DNA from: an uncultured Cellulophaga sp.
GTDB taxonomy: Bacteria > Bacteroidota > Bacteroidia > Flavobacteriales > Flavobacteriaceae
Direction of reading: 5' to 3'
Assembly (NCBI GenBank): GCA_947496695.1
Contig: CANMEI010000003.1
Location: 156,109 to 220,108, forward strand
Length of the DNA stretch: 64,000 nucleotides
Shown here one piece after another: positions 37,257 to 45,802 of the stretch (positions are counted from its first letter, which is position 1; every line of letters starts with the position of its first letter). A program made the translations under genes and the position numbers. Below the pieces are notes generated by a model. The model was given only the letters and a program-made list of their open reading frames with translations. It had not been told where the DNA came from and searched no databases.

Positions 37257-37600
37257 TTATTTTTCTCTTAGGTAAATTTTTGTACTCTTTTTATTATAAA
37301 ATCTCATACGTAATGTGATTTCATCTAAAGGAATTTTTATAGTGAACTTATAATTCTTGTTATTATAAATAATAGGAATTGTTACTAAAGAATAAAATTT
37401 TTGAACCTTCTCAAACCTAAATAGTTTTTTACTAAAAATATGTATTGATGTTATGTAGTCATTATATTGCTCTTTTGAATATTGCTTCCCATATTTATCA
37501 AAAATCTCTTCCTCTATATTACTAAAACCTTCTACAGGCATTATCCCTAAATCAATAATTGAAAGTTCTTCCTTTCTTATTCTAATAAATATCTATTCAT
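37257..37600 (-). pseudogene. Hypothetical gene, possibly frameshifted at its start
   Basis: The clean ORF runs 37541-37257 (94 residues, basic, ending IYLREK). Its frame stays open upstream to 37592, encoding RKEELSIIDLGIMPVEG-like sequence, but with no ATG. A good start, ATG at 37600 just 18 nt after the DUF3592 stop, is in another frame and hits TAA after seven codons (MNRYLLE). A one-nucleotide indel in that A/T-rich stretch would join the two. I do not recognise the protein. Confidence 0.5.
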
Positions 37601-37618
37601 ATTTTATAATACTCTGGT

Positions 37619-38083
37619 CTAGCTTTTAAATTTATTAATTGCATTATAAAGTACATTCCAAACTAAAATAAAACCTGGAATTGTAAAAGTTATTCCAAAC
37701 AAACCAAACAAGAGTGTTAAACCCCACATATCTGAGAAAAAACTTGAAATTCGAGCTTCATTACTTTTTCCAGTAATATATCGTACTTCAACTTCATCTC
37801 CTATTCTATCAGTGGTAAAAGAGGTTGAACTTGATGAGCGAATACGAACATTTACACCTTCATCATCAACAAACAAAACTTTTGTATATTTATTTCTAGA
37901 TTGATTTCCATTAGAATCTCTACTATTCTCAATTTCAAAATCGTATATATATCCTTTAGTTAGCTGTGATGATTTAATAAAATTTATCGTATTGATCGTA
38001 CGACTTATAGCTAAATAGAGAAATGTACTACCTGCAAGAAGTATTATACACAATATGACCTTGATTGGAGTTTGCTTATTCAT
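37619..38083 (-). CDS. DUF3592-type membrane protein
   Basis: The 154-residue protein has a membrane helix at each end (about 8-28 and 120-145) flanking a beta-rich soluble part of about 80 residues. The pattern TKGYIYDFE... RIGDEVEVRYITGKSNEARIS is that of DUF3592 proteins. The role of the family is unknown. It is upstream of, and probably co-transcribed with, the damaged ORF at 37257-37600. I see no other gene linked to it. Confidence 0.7.
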   Translation of the reverse strand: MNKQTPIKVILCIILLAGSTFLYLAISRTINTINFIKSSQLTKGYIYDFEIENSRDSNGNQSRNKYTKVLFVDDEGVNVRIRSSSSTSFTTDRIGDEVEVRYITGKSNEARISSFFSDMWGLTLLFGLFGITFTIPGFILVWNVLYNAINKFKS

Positions 38084-38452
38084 TTAATATTATACTTATT
38101 TGTATCTTGAAGTTGTTTTTTTGATTGCAAATACAATGGAAACTTATTACTCCTGAATTTATATATTTTGGTTTTTATACGACCCTATCAGCTATTTATA
38201 GAACATATTAATTTATGCCAACCTTTTACCATTTTTCTCTTTATAGTTTTGAGTACCAATAATTGATTTACTACACATAGCTAACTAAAAATAAAACAAT
38301 TAAAGAAACCATTTATTGTTTATTTCTATTTTACGTTGAAATGCAAAGTTTTATTTTACTACAAGTGTGAAACCGAATAGCATCAAAACTTATTCTTTTC
38401 GAGCAAATAGCTGATCTTTTTAGTGTTTAAATTAGATGAAAATTAAAAAATT
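38084..38452. other. Gene-free stretch
   Basis: About 370 nt of AT-rich sequence separate the divergent DUF3592 and VOC genes. I found no ORF of convincing length, no tRNA, no perfect TAnnTTTG close to either start and no strong hairpin. Confidence 0.6.
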
Positions 38453-38851
38453 ATGAACGTACAAGCTTATTTAGCCTTTGATGGCAATTGTCAAGAAGCC
38501 CTAAATTTTTATGGGGATATATTTAATGCAGAAATTAAAAATCGTCAAACTTATGAGGACAAAAAAATAGATGTCCCAGAGAATTATCGTAATAAATTAC
38601 AACATGCCGAATTAAAAGGTAAAGGAGTAAATTTTATGGCTTATGATGCCTCACCAGACACACCAATTAATAACGGTAGCCAAATTCATATGAGTGTTGA
38701 CTTAGATAAAGTTGACGATGCTAAAGAAATTTTTAATCAACTCTCAACTGGCGGAAGAGTGCACCATGAATTTAGAGAACGTGAATGGGGACACTTTGGT
38801 AGGTGTAATGACCAATACGGTGTTAGTTGGATGATTAATTGTAATAAATAA
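38453..38851 (+). CDS. VOC-family protein (PhnB-like)
   Basis: The 132-residue protein has two beta-alpha-beta-beta-beta modules typical of the glyoxalase/bleomycin-resistance fold. The start is MNVQAYLAFDGNCQEALNFY, as in PhnB-like and demethylubiquinone-methyltransferase-like proteins. The second module contains GSQIHMSVDLD and the final EREWGHFGRCNDQYGVSWMI. The catalytic or ligand-binding chemistry is unknown. It lies 7 nt upstream of the hibernation-factor gene and probably shares its message. Confidence 0.85.
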   Translation: MNVQAYLAFDGNCQEALNFYGDIFNAEIKNRQTYEDKKIDVPENYRNKLQHAELKGKGVNFMAYDASPDTPINNGSQIHMSVDLDKVDDAKEIFNQLSTGGRVHHEFREREWGHFGRCNDQYGVSWMINCNK

Positions 38852-38858
38852 GAGAACT

Positions 38859-39161
38859 ATGCAAATTATATACGAATACCATGATGTTTCTTCAAGCGAC
38901 AGATTAGAAACAATGGTTAAAGAAAAATTAGATAGGTTAAAAGAAAAAAATGACATGCTTATTAGAGCTGATGTCTTTTTTAAAGAAGAAAATACCTCAT
39001 CTGACGAAACTGGTAAAATCTGTAATATAAGATTGAGTTTACCTGGCCCAAGATTGTTTGCGGAGTCAAGTCATGAGAATTTTGAAAATGCAATTGCTGA
39101 TACTATAAATGAATTAGAAAAGCAATTATCAAAACGAAAAGAGAAAATGCGAGAATACTAA
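38859..39161 (+). CDS. hpf: Short ribosome hibernation-promoting factor (HPF/RaiA)
   Basis: The 100-residue protein covers only the N-terminal ribosome-binding domain (S30AE/Sigma-54 modulation fold) with MQIIYEYHDVSSSDRLETMV... and conserved basic C-terminal residues (KQLSKRKEKM). It lacks the C-terminal dimerisation domain of long HPF. Such factors shut down idle ribosomes in stationary phase. It sits 7 nt after the VOC gene and ends at a bidirectional terminator. Confidence 0.9.
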   Translation: MQIIYEYHDVSSSDRLETMVKEKLDRLKEKNDMLIRADVFFKEENTSSDETGKICNIRLSLPGPRLFAESSHENFENAIADTINELEKQLSKRKEKMREY

Positions 39162-39173
39162 TATCTTAAATTA

Positions 39174-39201
39174 AAAACCCCTTGAATGCTCAAGGGGTTT
39201 T
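39174..39201. terminator. Bidirectional terminator between hpf and DUF421 gene
   Basis: AAAACCCCTTGA-N4-TCAAGGGGTTTT, a perfect 12-bp stem between convergent genes. Confidence 0.88.
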
Positions 39202-39213
39202 AATTTAATACTT

Positions 39214-39762
39214 TTAACGCTTCACATCTTTTAATATCCAAGGTTCTATTTCAGTATCATCATCTTTATGTAACACCACCATATCACCAGTAGTCTCAAA
39301 TATCACAGCTTTTACATCTGACAATCGTATTACATTTGCTTCTCTAAGTTTAGATCGTAAATCACCTTCAGTAACTCTTACTTTTTTTAAGTTTTCTTTT
39401 AAAATCTCTTCTCCATCCATTAATAATGTTGGTTGGTTGTCAATTATTTTTCTGAATACTAAAAACCTTCGAAAATACGCCGCCAATAATTGTAAGGCAT
39501 AAACCATTACTAAACCTATTGCACCTTCGGTTAAGTTAACTGAATCTGAAAGTACAGTCGTTGCAATCATTGAACCTACGGATACTGTCATTGCAAAATC
39601 AAAACTCGACATTTTCGAAAAACTGCGTTTCCCAAATATGCGTGTATAAATTATTATAGTAATATAAATACCCACTGCTGCTAATACTATGAGTAGTAAA
39701 GATTTCACATCAATACCAAATAAGGAGTTGACTATTTTATTTAAAAATAAAGTTTCTTTCAT
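39214..39762 (-). CDS. DUF421 (YetF-like) membrane protein
   Basis: The 182-residue protein (Met at 39762; the frame reaches 39777) has three N-terminal membrane helices and a C-terminal cytoplasmic DUF421/YetF domain. Motifs are RIFGKRSFSKMSSFDFAMT, NQPTLLMDGEEILKEN, and LREANVIRLSDVKAVIFETTGD. YetF relatives occur in spore and stress contexts; a precise function is not known. It is the only minus-strand gene in this stress-flavoured cluster. Confidence 0.88.
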   Translation of the reverse strand: MKETLFLNKIVNSLFGIDVKSLLLIVLAAVGIYITIIIYTRIFGKRSFSKMSSFDFAMTVSVGSMIATTVLSDSVNLTEGAIGLVMVYALQLLAAYFRRFLVFRKIIDNQPTLLMDGEEILKENLKKVRVTEGDLRSKLREANVIRLSDVKAVIFETTGDMVVLHKDDDTEIEPWILKDVKR

Positions 39763-39931
39763 AATACAAATTTTCATTAGTTATAATGCTAATCTAATAC
39801 TCTTAAAAAATTTGAGTTAACGATAAAAAATATTTTATTATCTCATTTTATAAATGGTAAAAGCTAGTCACTATTCTTTTTTTCGGACAATAAAATTATA
39901 GATAGGGTTAAAAAAATCACTATTGCTACAG

Positions 39932-39939
39932 TAAATTTG
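39932..39939 (+). promoter_or_regulatory. Candidate -7 element of the Pmp3/YqaE gene (TAAATTTG)
   Basis: A perfect TAnnTTTG lies 24 nt before the ATG at 39964. No -33 TTG is found at standard spacing. Confidence 0.5.
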
Positions 39940-39963
39940 TAACAACTTAAAAACAAACAAATT

Positions 39964-40116
39964 ATGTCACTACTAACAATTATTTTAAATATTTTATTAC
40001 CACCATTAGCTGTGTTTTTAAAACACGGATTAGGAACTACTTTTTTAATTAGTGTATTATTAACTCTTTTTGCTTGGTTACCAGGTGTAATTCATGCATT
40101 TATAGTAAATAATTAA
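39964..40116 (+). CDS. Small Pmp3/YqaE-type membrane protein (50 aa)
   Basis: The 50-residue protein has two hydrophobic helices. PPLAVFLKHG between them and the ending WLPGVIHAFIV are the hallmark of the UPF0057/Pmp3 family, found in salt- and stress-responsive membrane proteins. This short gene is easily missed. It has its own -7 element and a terminator, with catalase next on the same strand. Confidence 0.93.
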   Translation: MSLLTIILNILLPPLAVFLKHGLGTTFLISVLLTLFAWLPGVIHAFIVNN

Positions 40117-40138
40117 TATATATATACTGAATAGATTT

Positions 40139-40166
40139 AAAAGTCATTACTTAGGTAATGGCTTTT
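40139..40166 (+). terminator. Terminator of the Pmp3/YqaE gene
   Basis: AAAAGTCATTAC-N4-GTAATGGCTTTT (one G-T pair) is followed by TTT. It lies 22 nt after the stop. Confidence 0.82.
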
Positions 40167-40294
40167 TTTGTTTTTAAGAAAACGGTATTTCATTAGCGTT
40201 AAATATTCTATTTTTTAAGTTACTCTTACTTCTAGCATACTTCTAAATTTATCATCACTTGAGATTAAGTAAGTACACTATAAAACATAGCAAG

Positions 40295-42424
40295 ATGGAA
40301 GACAAAAAAACAGCCACAGAAAAAAGCAAACAATTAGAGAAATCTAAAATTGATTATAAAGACAAGCCACTTACTACAAGGCAAGGCTTAAAAGTTAATG
40401 ACACCAACAATTCATTAAAAGCCGGAGCTAGAGGCGCAACCTTATTAGAAGATTTTCTTTTAAGAGAAAAAATACACAATTTTGATCACGAGCGTATTCC
40501 TGAAAGAATTGTGCATGCAAGAGGTAGTGCTGCTCATGGTTATTTTGAACTTTATGATAGTATTGAGGAGTATTCTAAAGCAGGTATTTTTACGGATACG
40601 TCAAGAAAAACTCCAGTATTTGTTCGTTTTTCTACTGTTGCAGGATCAAAAGGATCTACAGATCTAGCACGTGATGTTAGAGGTTTTGCTGTTAAATTTT
40701 ATACTGAAGAAGGTACTTGGGATTTGGTGGGTAATAATATGCCTGTTTTCTTTATTCAAGATGCTATGAAGTTTCCTGATTTAATACATTCTGTTAAACC
40801 TGAACCTAATAATGAAATTCCACAAGCGGCATCAGCACATGATACTTTTTATGATTTTGTTTCTTTAACTACTGAAACATTACACAATCATATTTGGGTA
40901 ATGAGTGATAGAGGTATTCCTCGTAGTTTTAGAATGATGGAAGGTTTTGGTATTCATACTTTCCGATTAATTAATAAAAAAGGGGAAGCTCATTTTGTAA
41001 AATTCCATTGGAAACCAAAACTAGGTGTACACTCTGTTACTTGGGATGAGGCAGTAAAAATTAGTGGTGCAGATTCTGATTTTCATAGAAGAGATTTATG
41101 GGAAGCTATTGAAGCTGGCCAATTTCCAGAATGGGAATTAGGGGTGCAAATAGTACCTGAAGCAGATGAACATAAATTTGATTTTGATTTACTTGACCCT
41201 ACTAAATTAATTCCTGAAGAAACTGTTCCTGTAAAAATTATTGGTAAAATGGTTTTAAATAGAAACCCTGATAACTTTTTTGCTGAAACAGAACAAGTTG
41301 CCTTTTTACCTGGTAATGTGGTTCCTGGTATAGATTTTACTAATGATCCACTACTTCAAGGTAGGTTATTCTCCTACAGAGATACACAGTTATCTAGATT
41401 AGGTAGCCATAATTTTCATCAAATACCAATTAACAAACCCATTACAGAAACATACAATAACCAAAGAGACGGGCATATGCAAACCGAAATTCCTAAGGGA
41501 CAAACAGCATATTTCCCAAATACATTAAGCGGTGGTTGTCCATATTTATCATCTGTTGAAGAAGGTGGCTTTGAATCGTATCAAGAACGTATAGATGCAA
41601 ATAAAATTAGAACCAGAAGTGAAAGTTTTAGCGATCATTTTTCTCAACCAGCATTGTTTTACAGAAGCTTAGCTAAATGGGAAAAAGCTCATGTTATTGA
41701 TGCATATTCTTTTGAATTAGGGAAATGTAATCACGAACATATTAAGAGCCGAATGTTATGGATTATTGCTCAAATAGATGAAGATTTAGCAAGCAGTGTT
41801 GCTGAAAATCTGGGTATGGAAATTCCTAATGATATTCAAAGACCTATAAACCAAGCAATTGGCGCTAATGCAAATATTGAAGATCATCAGCCTGGTAAAA
41901 AGAAAATATATTTAGAAGAATCTCCCAAGTTAAGTCAAGCAAAAACTAAATTTGATTCTATTGCTACTAGACAAATTGCTTTCTTAGTTTCAGACGGATT
42001 TAATATGAAAGCTTTTGGTAAAATGAAAAAAGCTTTAGAAAAAGAAAACGCAGTTGTGAAGCTTATTGCTCCTCATGGAGGTACCATAACTTGTGATGAG
42101 AATATGGAACACAAAGTAGACGCATCTATTATGACGACAGAAAGTGTTCTTTTTGACGCTATATATATACCAGGTGGTAAAAAATCTGTTGATGACTTAT
42201 TATCTAAATCAAAATTTACAAAATTTATTAACGAAGCTTTTAAGCATTGTAAAGCAATTAGTGCTGATGATGAAGGTGAAGATTTGATAGACAACAGCGC
42301 TTTTGCTGACCATAAAACCGACAAGGCAATTTTAATTAATAAGGCACCTGAAAATTTTATTACTACCATTGCTCAACATAGAAATTGGGAACGTATGGAA
42401 GTTGCAGAAACTATTGCAGTTTAA
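40295..42424 (+). CDS. katE: Large-subunit (HPII-type) catalase
   Basis: This haem catalase breaks down hydrogen peroxide. At 709 residues it is the large clade, with the core catalase fold plus a C-terminal flavodoxin/DJ-1-like domain (about 560-700, starting RQIAFLVSDGFNM). The catalytic His is near residue 74 (VHARGSAAHG), and the Asn near 147 (VGNNMPVFFIQD) keeps the distance seen in E. coli KatE. The proximal Tyr is in RLFSYRDTQLSRLG. I start at the ATG at 40295 because the upstream frame opens on a TTG without family match. Its stress-associated neighbours (Pmp3, HPF) are consistent with its role. Confidence 0.96.
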   Translation: MEDKKTATEKSKQLEKSKIDYKDKPLTTRQGLKVNDTNNSLKAGARGATLLEDFLLREKIHNFDHERIPERIVHARGSAAHGYFELYDSIEEYSKAGIFTDTSRKTPVFVRFSTVAGSKGSTDLARDVRGFAVKFYTEEGTWDLVGNNMPVFFIQDAMKFPDLIHSVKPEPNNEIPQAASAHDTFYDFVSLTTETLHNHIWVMSDRGIPRSFRMMEGFGIHTFRLINKKGEAHFVKFHWKPKLGVHSVTWDEAVKISGADSDFHRRDLWEAIEAGQFPEWELGVQIVPEADEHKFDFDLLDPTKLIPEETVPVKIIGKMVLNRNPDNFFAETEQVAFLPGNVVPGIDFTNDPLLQGRLFSYRDTQLSRLGSHNFHQIPINKPITETYNNQRDGHMQTEIPKGQTAYFPNTLSGGCPYLSSVEEGGFESYQERIDANKIRTRSESFSDHFSQPALFYRSLAKWEKAHVIDAYSFELGKCNHEHIKSRMLWIIAQIDEDLASSVAENLGMEIPNDIQRPINQAIGANANIEDHQPGKKKIYLEESPKLSQAKTKFDSIATRQIAFLVSDGFNMKAFGKMKKALEKENAVVKLIAPHGGTITCDENMEHKVDASIMTTESVLFDAIYIPGGKKSVDDLLSKSKFTKFINEAFKHCKAISADDEGEDLIDNSAFADHKTDKAILINKAPENFITTIAQHRNWERMEVAETIAV

Positions 42425-42442
42425 TTAATTTTAATCAATAAA

Positions 42443-42476
42443 TAAAAACCTCTTAATTAACTTTAAGAGGTTTTAT
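42443..42476. terminator. Bidirectional terminator after katE
   Basis: AAAACCTCTTA / TAAGAGGTTTT with a loop of about 7 nt lies between the convergent katE and receiver genes. Confidence 0.82.
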
Positions 42477-42505
42477 CATTCTAAAAACAAATAGAACTAA
42501 CTAAA

Positions 42506-42916
42506 CTAACTATTACATAATTCAATACTTTCCAATAATTTACTAAACTTTGCCTCTGTTAAAGGCTTCTGAATAAAATCTTTAACTATGCTATACTTTT
42601 TAGATTTATTAATATCATCCGAGTTTATTGAAGAACTTAAAATATAAATATTTGTCTTAATTCCTATATCTGGAATTTTACAAAAAATATCTAAAAATTC
42701 CCATCCATCCATGATAGGCATATTTAAATCTAAAAAAATAACTTCAGGTAATTTTTCTTTATTTTTTAACTCATTAGCTAGATTATCTAATGCCTCTTCA
42801 CCGTTCTCATAAACCATAATATTAGAACAAAAACTTCCATTATAATTTAAGATAACTTTGGTACCATAAACGAAGATTGGGTCATCATCTATTATGCATA
42901 CTTTATCAACTCTCAT
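42506..42916 (-). CDS. Orphan single-domain response regulator
   Basis: A 136-residue receiver with D10-D12 (CIIDDDP), the phospho-acceptor Asp at about 63 (FLDLNMPIMDGW) and FIQKPLT near the C-terminus. No output domain and no adjacent kinase are present. A TACATTTA element resembling -7 lies just upstream. It is probably phosphorylated by a distant kinase, possibly one of the HNLRAP-type kinases in this window. It closely resembles the receiver at 5486-5896. Confidence 0.9.
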   Translation of the reverse strand: MRVDKVCIIDDDPIFVYGTKVILNYNGSFCSNIMVYENGEEALDNLANELKNKEKLPEVIFLDLNMPIMDGWEFLDIFCKIPDIGIKTNIYILSSSINSDDINKSKKYSIVKDFIQKPLTEAKFSKLLESIELCNS

Positions 42917-43015
42917 ATTTTATTAATCTAAATATTCAACATAAATGTAAGTAATATCTTAATAATATTGAAATTAATATCTTCAAAAAATAAAGTTTTT
43001 ATGTTATATTTTAAA

Positions 43016-43450
43016 CTATTTTGATAAAAAGAGAGATTCTGTATTACGTGTACAAACCTTATTAAAACCATTTTGTAAATAAAAAGCCTCTAAATTCTCT
43101 TCTTCAATAGTCAACCAAAATTTAGTTTCAGGATAAGCTTTTTTTATATAGTTAATCCAACTTGAACCTAAACTCTTACCTCTAAAAGTTTCCACAACAT
43201 ATAAATACCCGATATATAAATAGTTTACTTTTAAATATAATTTAGATTCTTCTTTAAAATTAGACATATCATCATTATAGTTCTTAAAAAGAATGCCTCC
43301 CGCTACAATTAAGTCATTTTCTATAAAAACATAGATAATCGCTTCTTCCTCAATAAATATTTTTTCTAATGATTCTTGCCAATCTTTAGGTAGTATTTGA
43401 AAAAAAGTACTGTACTCGCCTTCAAGTTTTTTAAATAGTATGTTATTCAT
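43016..43450 (-). CDS. GNAT-like acetyltransferase coupled to the ATP-grasp gene
   Basis: A 144-residue protein from the Met at 43450. The central YIGYLYVVETFRGKSLGSSWI contains an acetyl-CoA-loop-like RGKSLG, and the AFYLQNGFNKV ending is the classic GNAT terminal helix. The start ATG overlaps the stop of the upstream ATP-grasp gene (TAATG), so the two are translationally coupled. The acceptor substrate is unknown; it may be the product of the ATP-grasp enzyme. Confidence 0.85.
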   Translation of the reverse strand: MNNILFKKLEGEYSTFFQILPKDWQESLEKIFIEEEAIIYVFIENDLIVAGGILFKNYNDDMSNFKEESKLYLKVNYLYIGYLYVVETFRGKSLGSSWINYIKKAYPETKFWLTIEEENLEAFYLQNGFNKVCTRNTESLFLSK

Positions 43451-44745
43451 TAAAGTAAACCCCACGACCATAGTTTATCTGAATCTTCAAACCAACGGTC
43501 ACCAATATCAGTACGGTAATAACAGTTGTTAACTATCACTGAGTTTATACGGTTGTACATTGTTTTTTGAGCGTCTTTCATTGTTAAACCTGTACCTGTA
43601 ACTAAAAGTGCTATACCCGTATTACCTGCAATTAACCATTGATTATTTACATTTTTTAAATGCATTGGATGAATACCCTCTAAATTTTCTTTCTTTAAGA
43701 TTACAACAGCATCTTTTGAGAAAAGGTCAAACGTTTTTTTATCTTCAAAAGGAAATGGAGGAACTACAATAAAAGCACCTACTTGAAATCCTTTTTTTAC
43801 TTGTATTTGAAACTTTTTACCTATTGCTACTTTATACAATAACTCTCCTATTGGCTCAGTAATTCCTGCTCTTTGAATAAATATCTGAGGAAAACCAAAA
43901 CGCGAAGTAAATTCTAACGGATAAATACCATGCCCATTTACAATACAATTAATATCTATATGACCAAAAAAATTATTTTTAGCCAATATAGGTGCGAATT
44001 TTTTTAAGGTCTTATCAAAAATTGGAGAGTCTTTTACCCAAAACATACTACTACCCATTTCTCCAGTAGATACTCCTAACTCTTTCGGAAACAATTTTTT
44101 ATGTTCAAAAGTAATATTAATAGGGGTTAAAAATTCTGTACCATTAAAAAATGCTGAAACAGATATTTCAACACCTTTTACTTTTCTTTGTAATTGAAAA
44201 GTACCAAAATTATCTCCCCATGATTTTTCATAGGCTCTTAATACACGTATTACATCTTGGCCAGAATCATCATTACCTACAAAAAGTAATTGTTTTAGTT
44301 CTTGGGTTTCACCTGATGGTTTTATTACGTAAGCATTTGGGTGTTCCTCTACATAAGAAATAGCTTCTTTAAAGGTTTCAAACTCTTTAAATGGCAATAT
44401 GTTTATCTTATGTCTTTTAAGTTCTTCTTGACCAAAGTTGCGGTCTAGCTCTAATAGATCTGTATACTCCGTACCGCCAAAAACAATTTTACCTTGCGCT
44501 CGCAATTCATGACAAACTTTACCATGACCTGTATAATCAAACACAATAATATCAGCCCAATTTATATGTTTTTTCCAATCTTGTATTTTTTTCACAAACC
44601 CATATCCAATTTCTTTTGAGGGTTTGTCTTCAATATACATTTTTACTTCATTACCTTCTTTTAAACAAGCATAAGCAATATCTAAAGATTCTCCCCAACG
44701 AGATATAAATAAAAACTTTCTACCGTTTACTATTTTTTTATTCAA
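43450..44745 (-). CDS. ATP-grasp enzyme resembling PurD (GAR synthetase), substrate unknown
   Basis: The 431-residue protein has the fold of phosphoribosylamine-glycine ligase: a Rossmann-like N-terminal domain (KFLFISRWGESLDIAYAC at residues 11-28), then the ATP-grasp domain with YVIKPSGE (about 125-140), an IDINCIVNGHGIYPLEFTSRFG metal-binding region (about 265-285), and a C-terminal TGTGLTMKDAQKTMYNRI. It lacks the GREHAL start of true PurD and so is probably a paralogue. It is coupled to a GNAT gene. The start is TTG. Confidence 0.8.
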   Translation of the reverse strand: MNKKIVNGRKFLFISRWGESLDIAYACLKEGNEVKMYIEDKPSKEIGYGFVKKIQDWKKHINWADIIVFDYTGHGKVCHELRAQGKIVFGGTEYTDLLELDRNFGQEELKRHKINILPFKEFETFKEAISYVEEHPNAYVIKPSGETQELKQLLFVGNDDSGQDVIRVLRAYEKSWGDNFGTFQLQRKVKGVEISVSAFFNGTEFLTPINITFEHKKLFPKELGVSTGEMGSSMFWVKDSPIFDKTLKKFAPILAKNNFFGHIDINCIVNGHGIYPLEFTSRFGFPQIFIQRAGITEPIGELLYKVAIGKKFQIQVKKGFQVGAFIVVPPFPFEDKKTFDLFSKDAVVILKKENLEGIHPMHLKNVNNQWLIAGNTGIALLVTGTGLTMKDAQKTMYNRINSVIVNNCYYRTDIGDRWFEDSDKLWSWGLL

Positions 44746-44869
44746 TGTTTATTTAATTTAAAATAAGTCCGTTAGCAAGTTTGTTGAGTTTTTTTAAAAG
44801 CCCTTAAATCAAGTCTAATTTATTCGTAAACTTAAACTCAATATTTACTAACGGACAAATCATTTTTCT

Positions 44870-45181
44870 TTATTTGATTAGTGTTATTTCTTTTATTGTC
44901 AATTCTTCATACTCTTCATTCTCATCGTCTAAAAATTTTTCTGAAGTATACACAACCTTAAAGCTTGATCCTATTAATTTTCTATCTTCTAAATTGTATT
45001 TTTCACGTGCCATATCATCAATATATTTAAATGCGTAAGTATTAAAATCTTCCCCTTCAGAAAAATAATATATACCATCATCTACGCCTTCAAATACCGC
45101 TGTAATTGTAACAGACTCGTTTAAAGTTGTTGCTATTGAGTTTACTATAAAAAATATTGAAATTGCTATTGTTTTAATCAT
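44870..45181 (-). CDS. Small secreted hypothetical protein
   Basis: The 103-residue protein has an N-terminal hydrophobic signal-like stretch (about 2-20) and a short domain with IYYFSEGEDFNTYAFKY and a lysine/glutamate-rich C-terminus ending EITLIK. I do not recognise the family. It stands alone upstream of the ATP-grasp gene on the same strand and is divergent from the dipeptidase. Confidence 0.6.
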   Translation of the reverse strand: MIKTIAISIFFIVNSIATTLNESVTITAVFEGVDDGIYYFSEGEDFNTYAFKYIDDMAREKYNLEDRKLIGSSFKVVYTSEKFLDDENEEYEELTIKEITLIK

Positions 45182-45793
45182 CTGTTTAAAGTTTAAAATT
45201 GATATTATTTTTAGTGCCTAATATTGCTCTTCACTAACCTAGTGAAACAGGCAATGAAATGAACTTTACATCATACTCAAAAAAATTAGAAAAAAAGGAA
45301 AATAATTATTTAGCCATTTGTTATAACATGGTGTAAGGCGTAGTTGAAGCTTAAATTGAAATCTGCCTATTACTCGGTTTCTTACTTGGTAAGATATCTT
45401 TATTAATGATTTCAGAATTAATAAAAACTCGAATTTATTATATATTTTCAATACTTTCTATTTAAAGAAAGAGTAAAAATTATTTATATCAAATGAAGTA
45501 AAAAAAACAATATGTTTTATAAAAAAATAAAAAATAATTTAGACTTTAAAAAAAAGAAATTATTTTTTGAATAATTTCTTTTTTTTAAAACTATAGCTAA
45601 AAATGATCAAAAAAACATATCGTATATAGAACACCATATTCGTAATAAAAACCACTTAAAATCAATATAATAAAAATGCGCCAATCATTTTTTAACTACT
45701 TGCCAATAACTTTATTTCTATCACCCATACTTTTTTTAATACAACCTAAAAAGCTTAAGTTTAAAATAGGAAACTATTTATCGACTAAAAGTT
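45182..45793. other. 612-nt gene-poor stretch with two hairpins
   Basis: This stretch lies between divergent genes and holds no convincing protein gene. It contains an imperfect hairpin at 45222-45256, a less AT-rich patch at 45318-45385 and a perfect 20-bp hairpin at 45545-45589. A 41-codon ORF (45676-45801, one hydrophobic segment) overlaps the dipeptidase start, but I see no support for it. Confidence 0.55.
45545..45589 (+). terminator. Perfect 20-bp hairpin with T-run, orphan terminator
   Basis: The arms TTTAAAAAAAAGAAATTATT and AATAATTTCTTTTTTTTAAA are exact complements with a 5-nt loop (TTTTG). On the plus strand the second arm carries an eight-T run. No coding sequence ends nearby on either strand. 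Confidence 0.6.
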
Positions 45794-45802
45794 ATGATTA
45801 AA

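Noticed and set aside
43450..44745. Calling this gene purD (phosphoribosylamine-glycine ligase)
   Set aside because: The N-terminus differs from true PurD and there is no purine gene context, so I gave no gene symbol.
45266..45451. A 61-codon minus-strand ORF in the gap before the dipeptidase gene
   Set aside because: Its composition is just that of AT-rich sequence, it has no recognisable motif, and it overlaps a more likely RNA or spacer region. I treat it as chance.
45676..45801. A 41-codon ORF overlapping the start of the dipeptidase gene
   Set aside because: It has one hydrophobic stretch but no signal or family resemblance, and it ends only by overlapping the real gene. A chance ORF is more likely.
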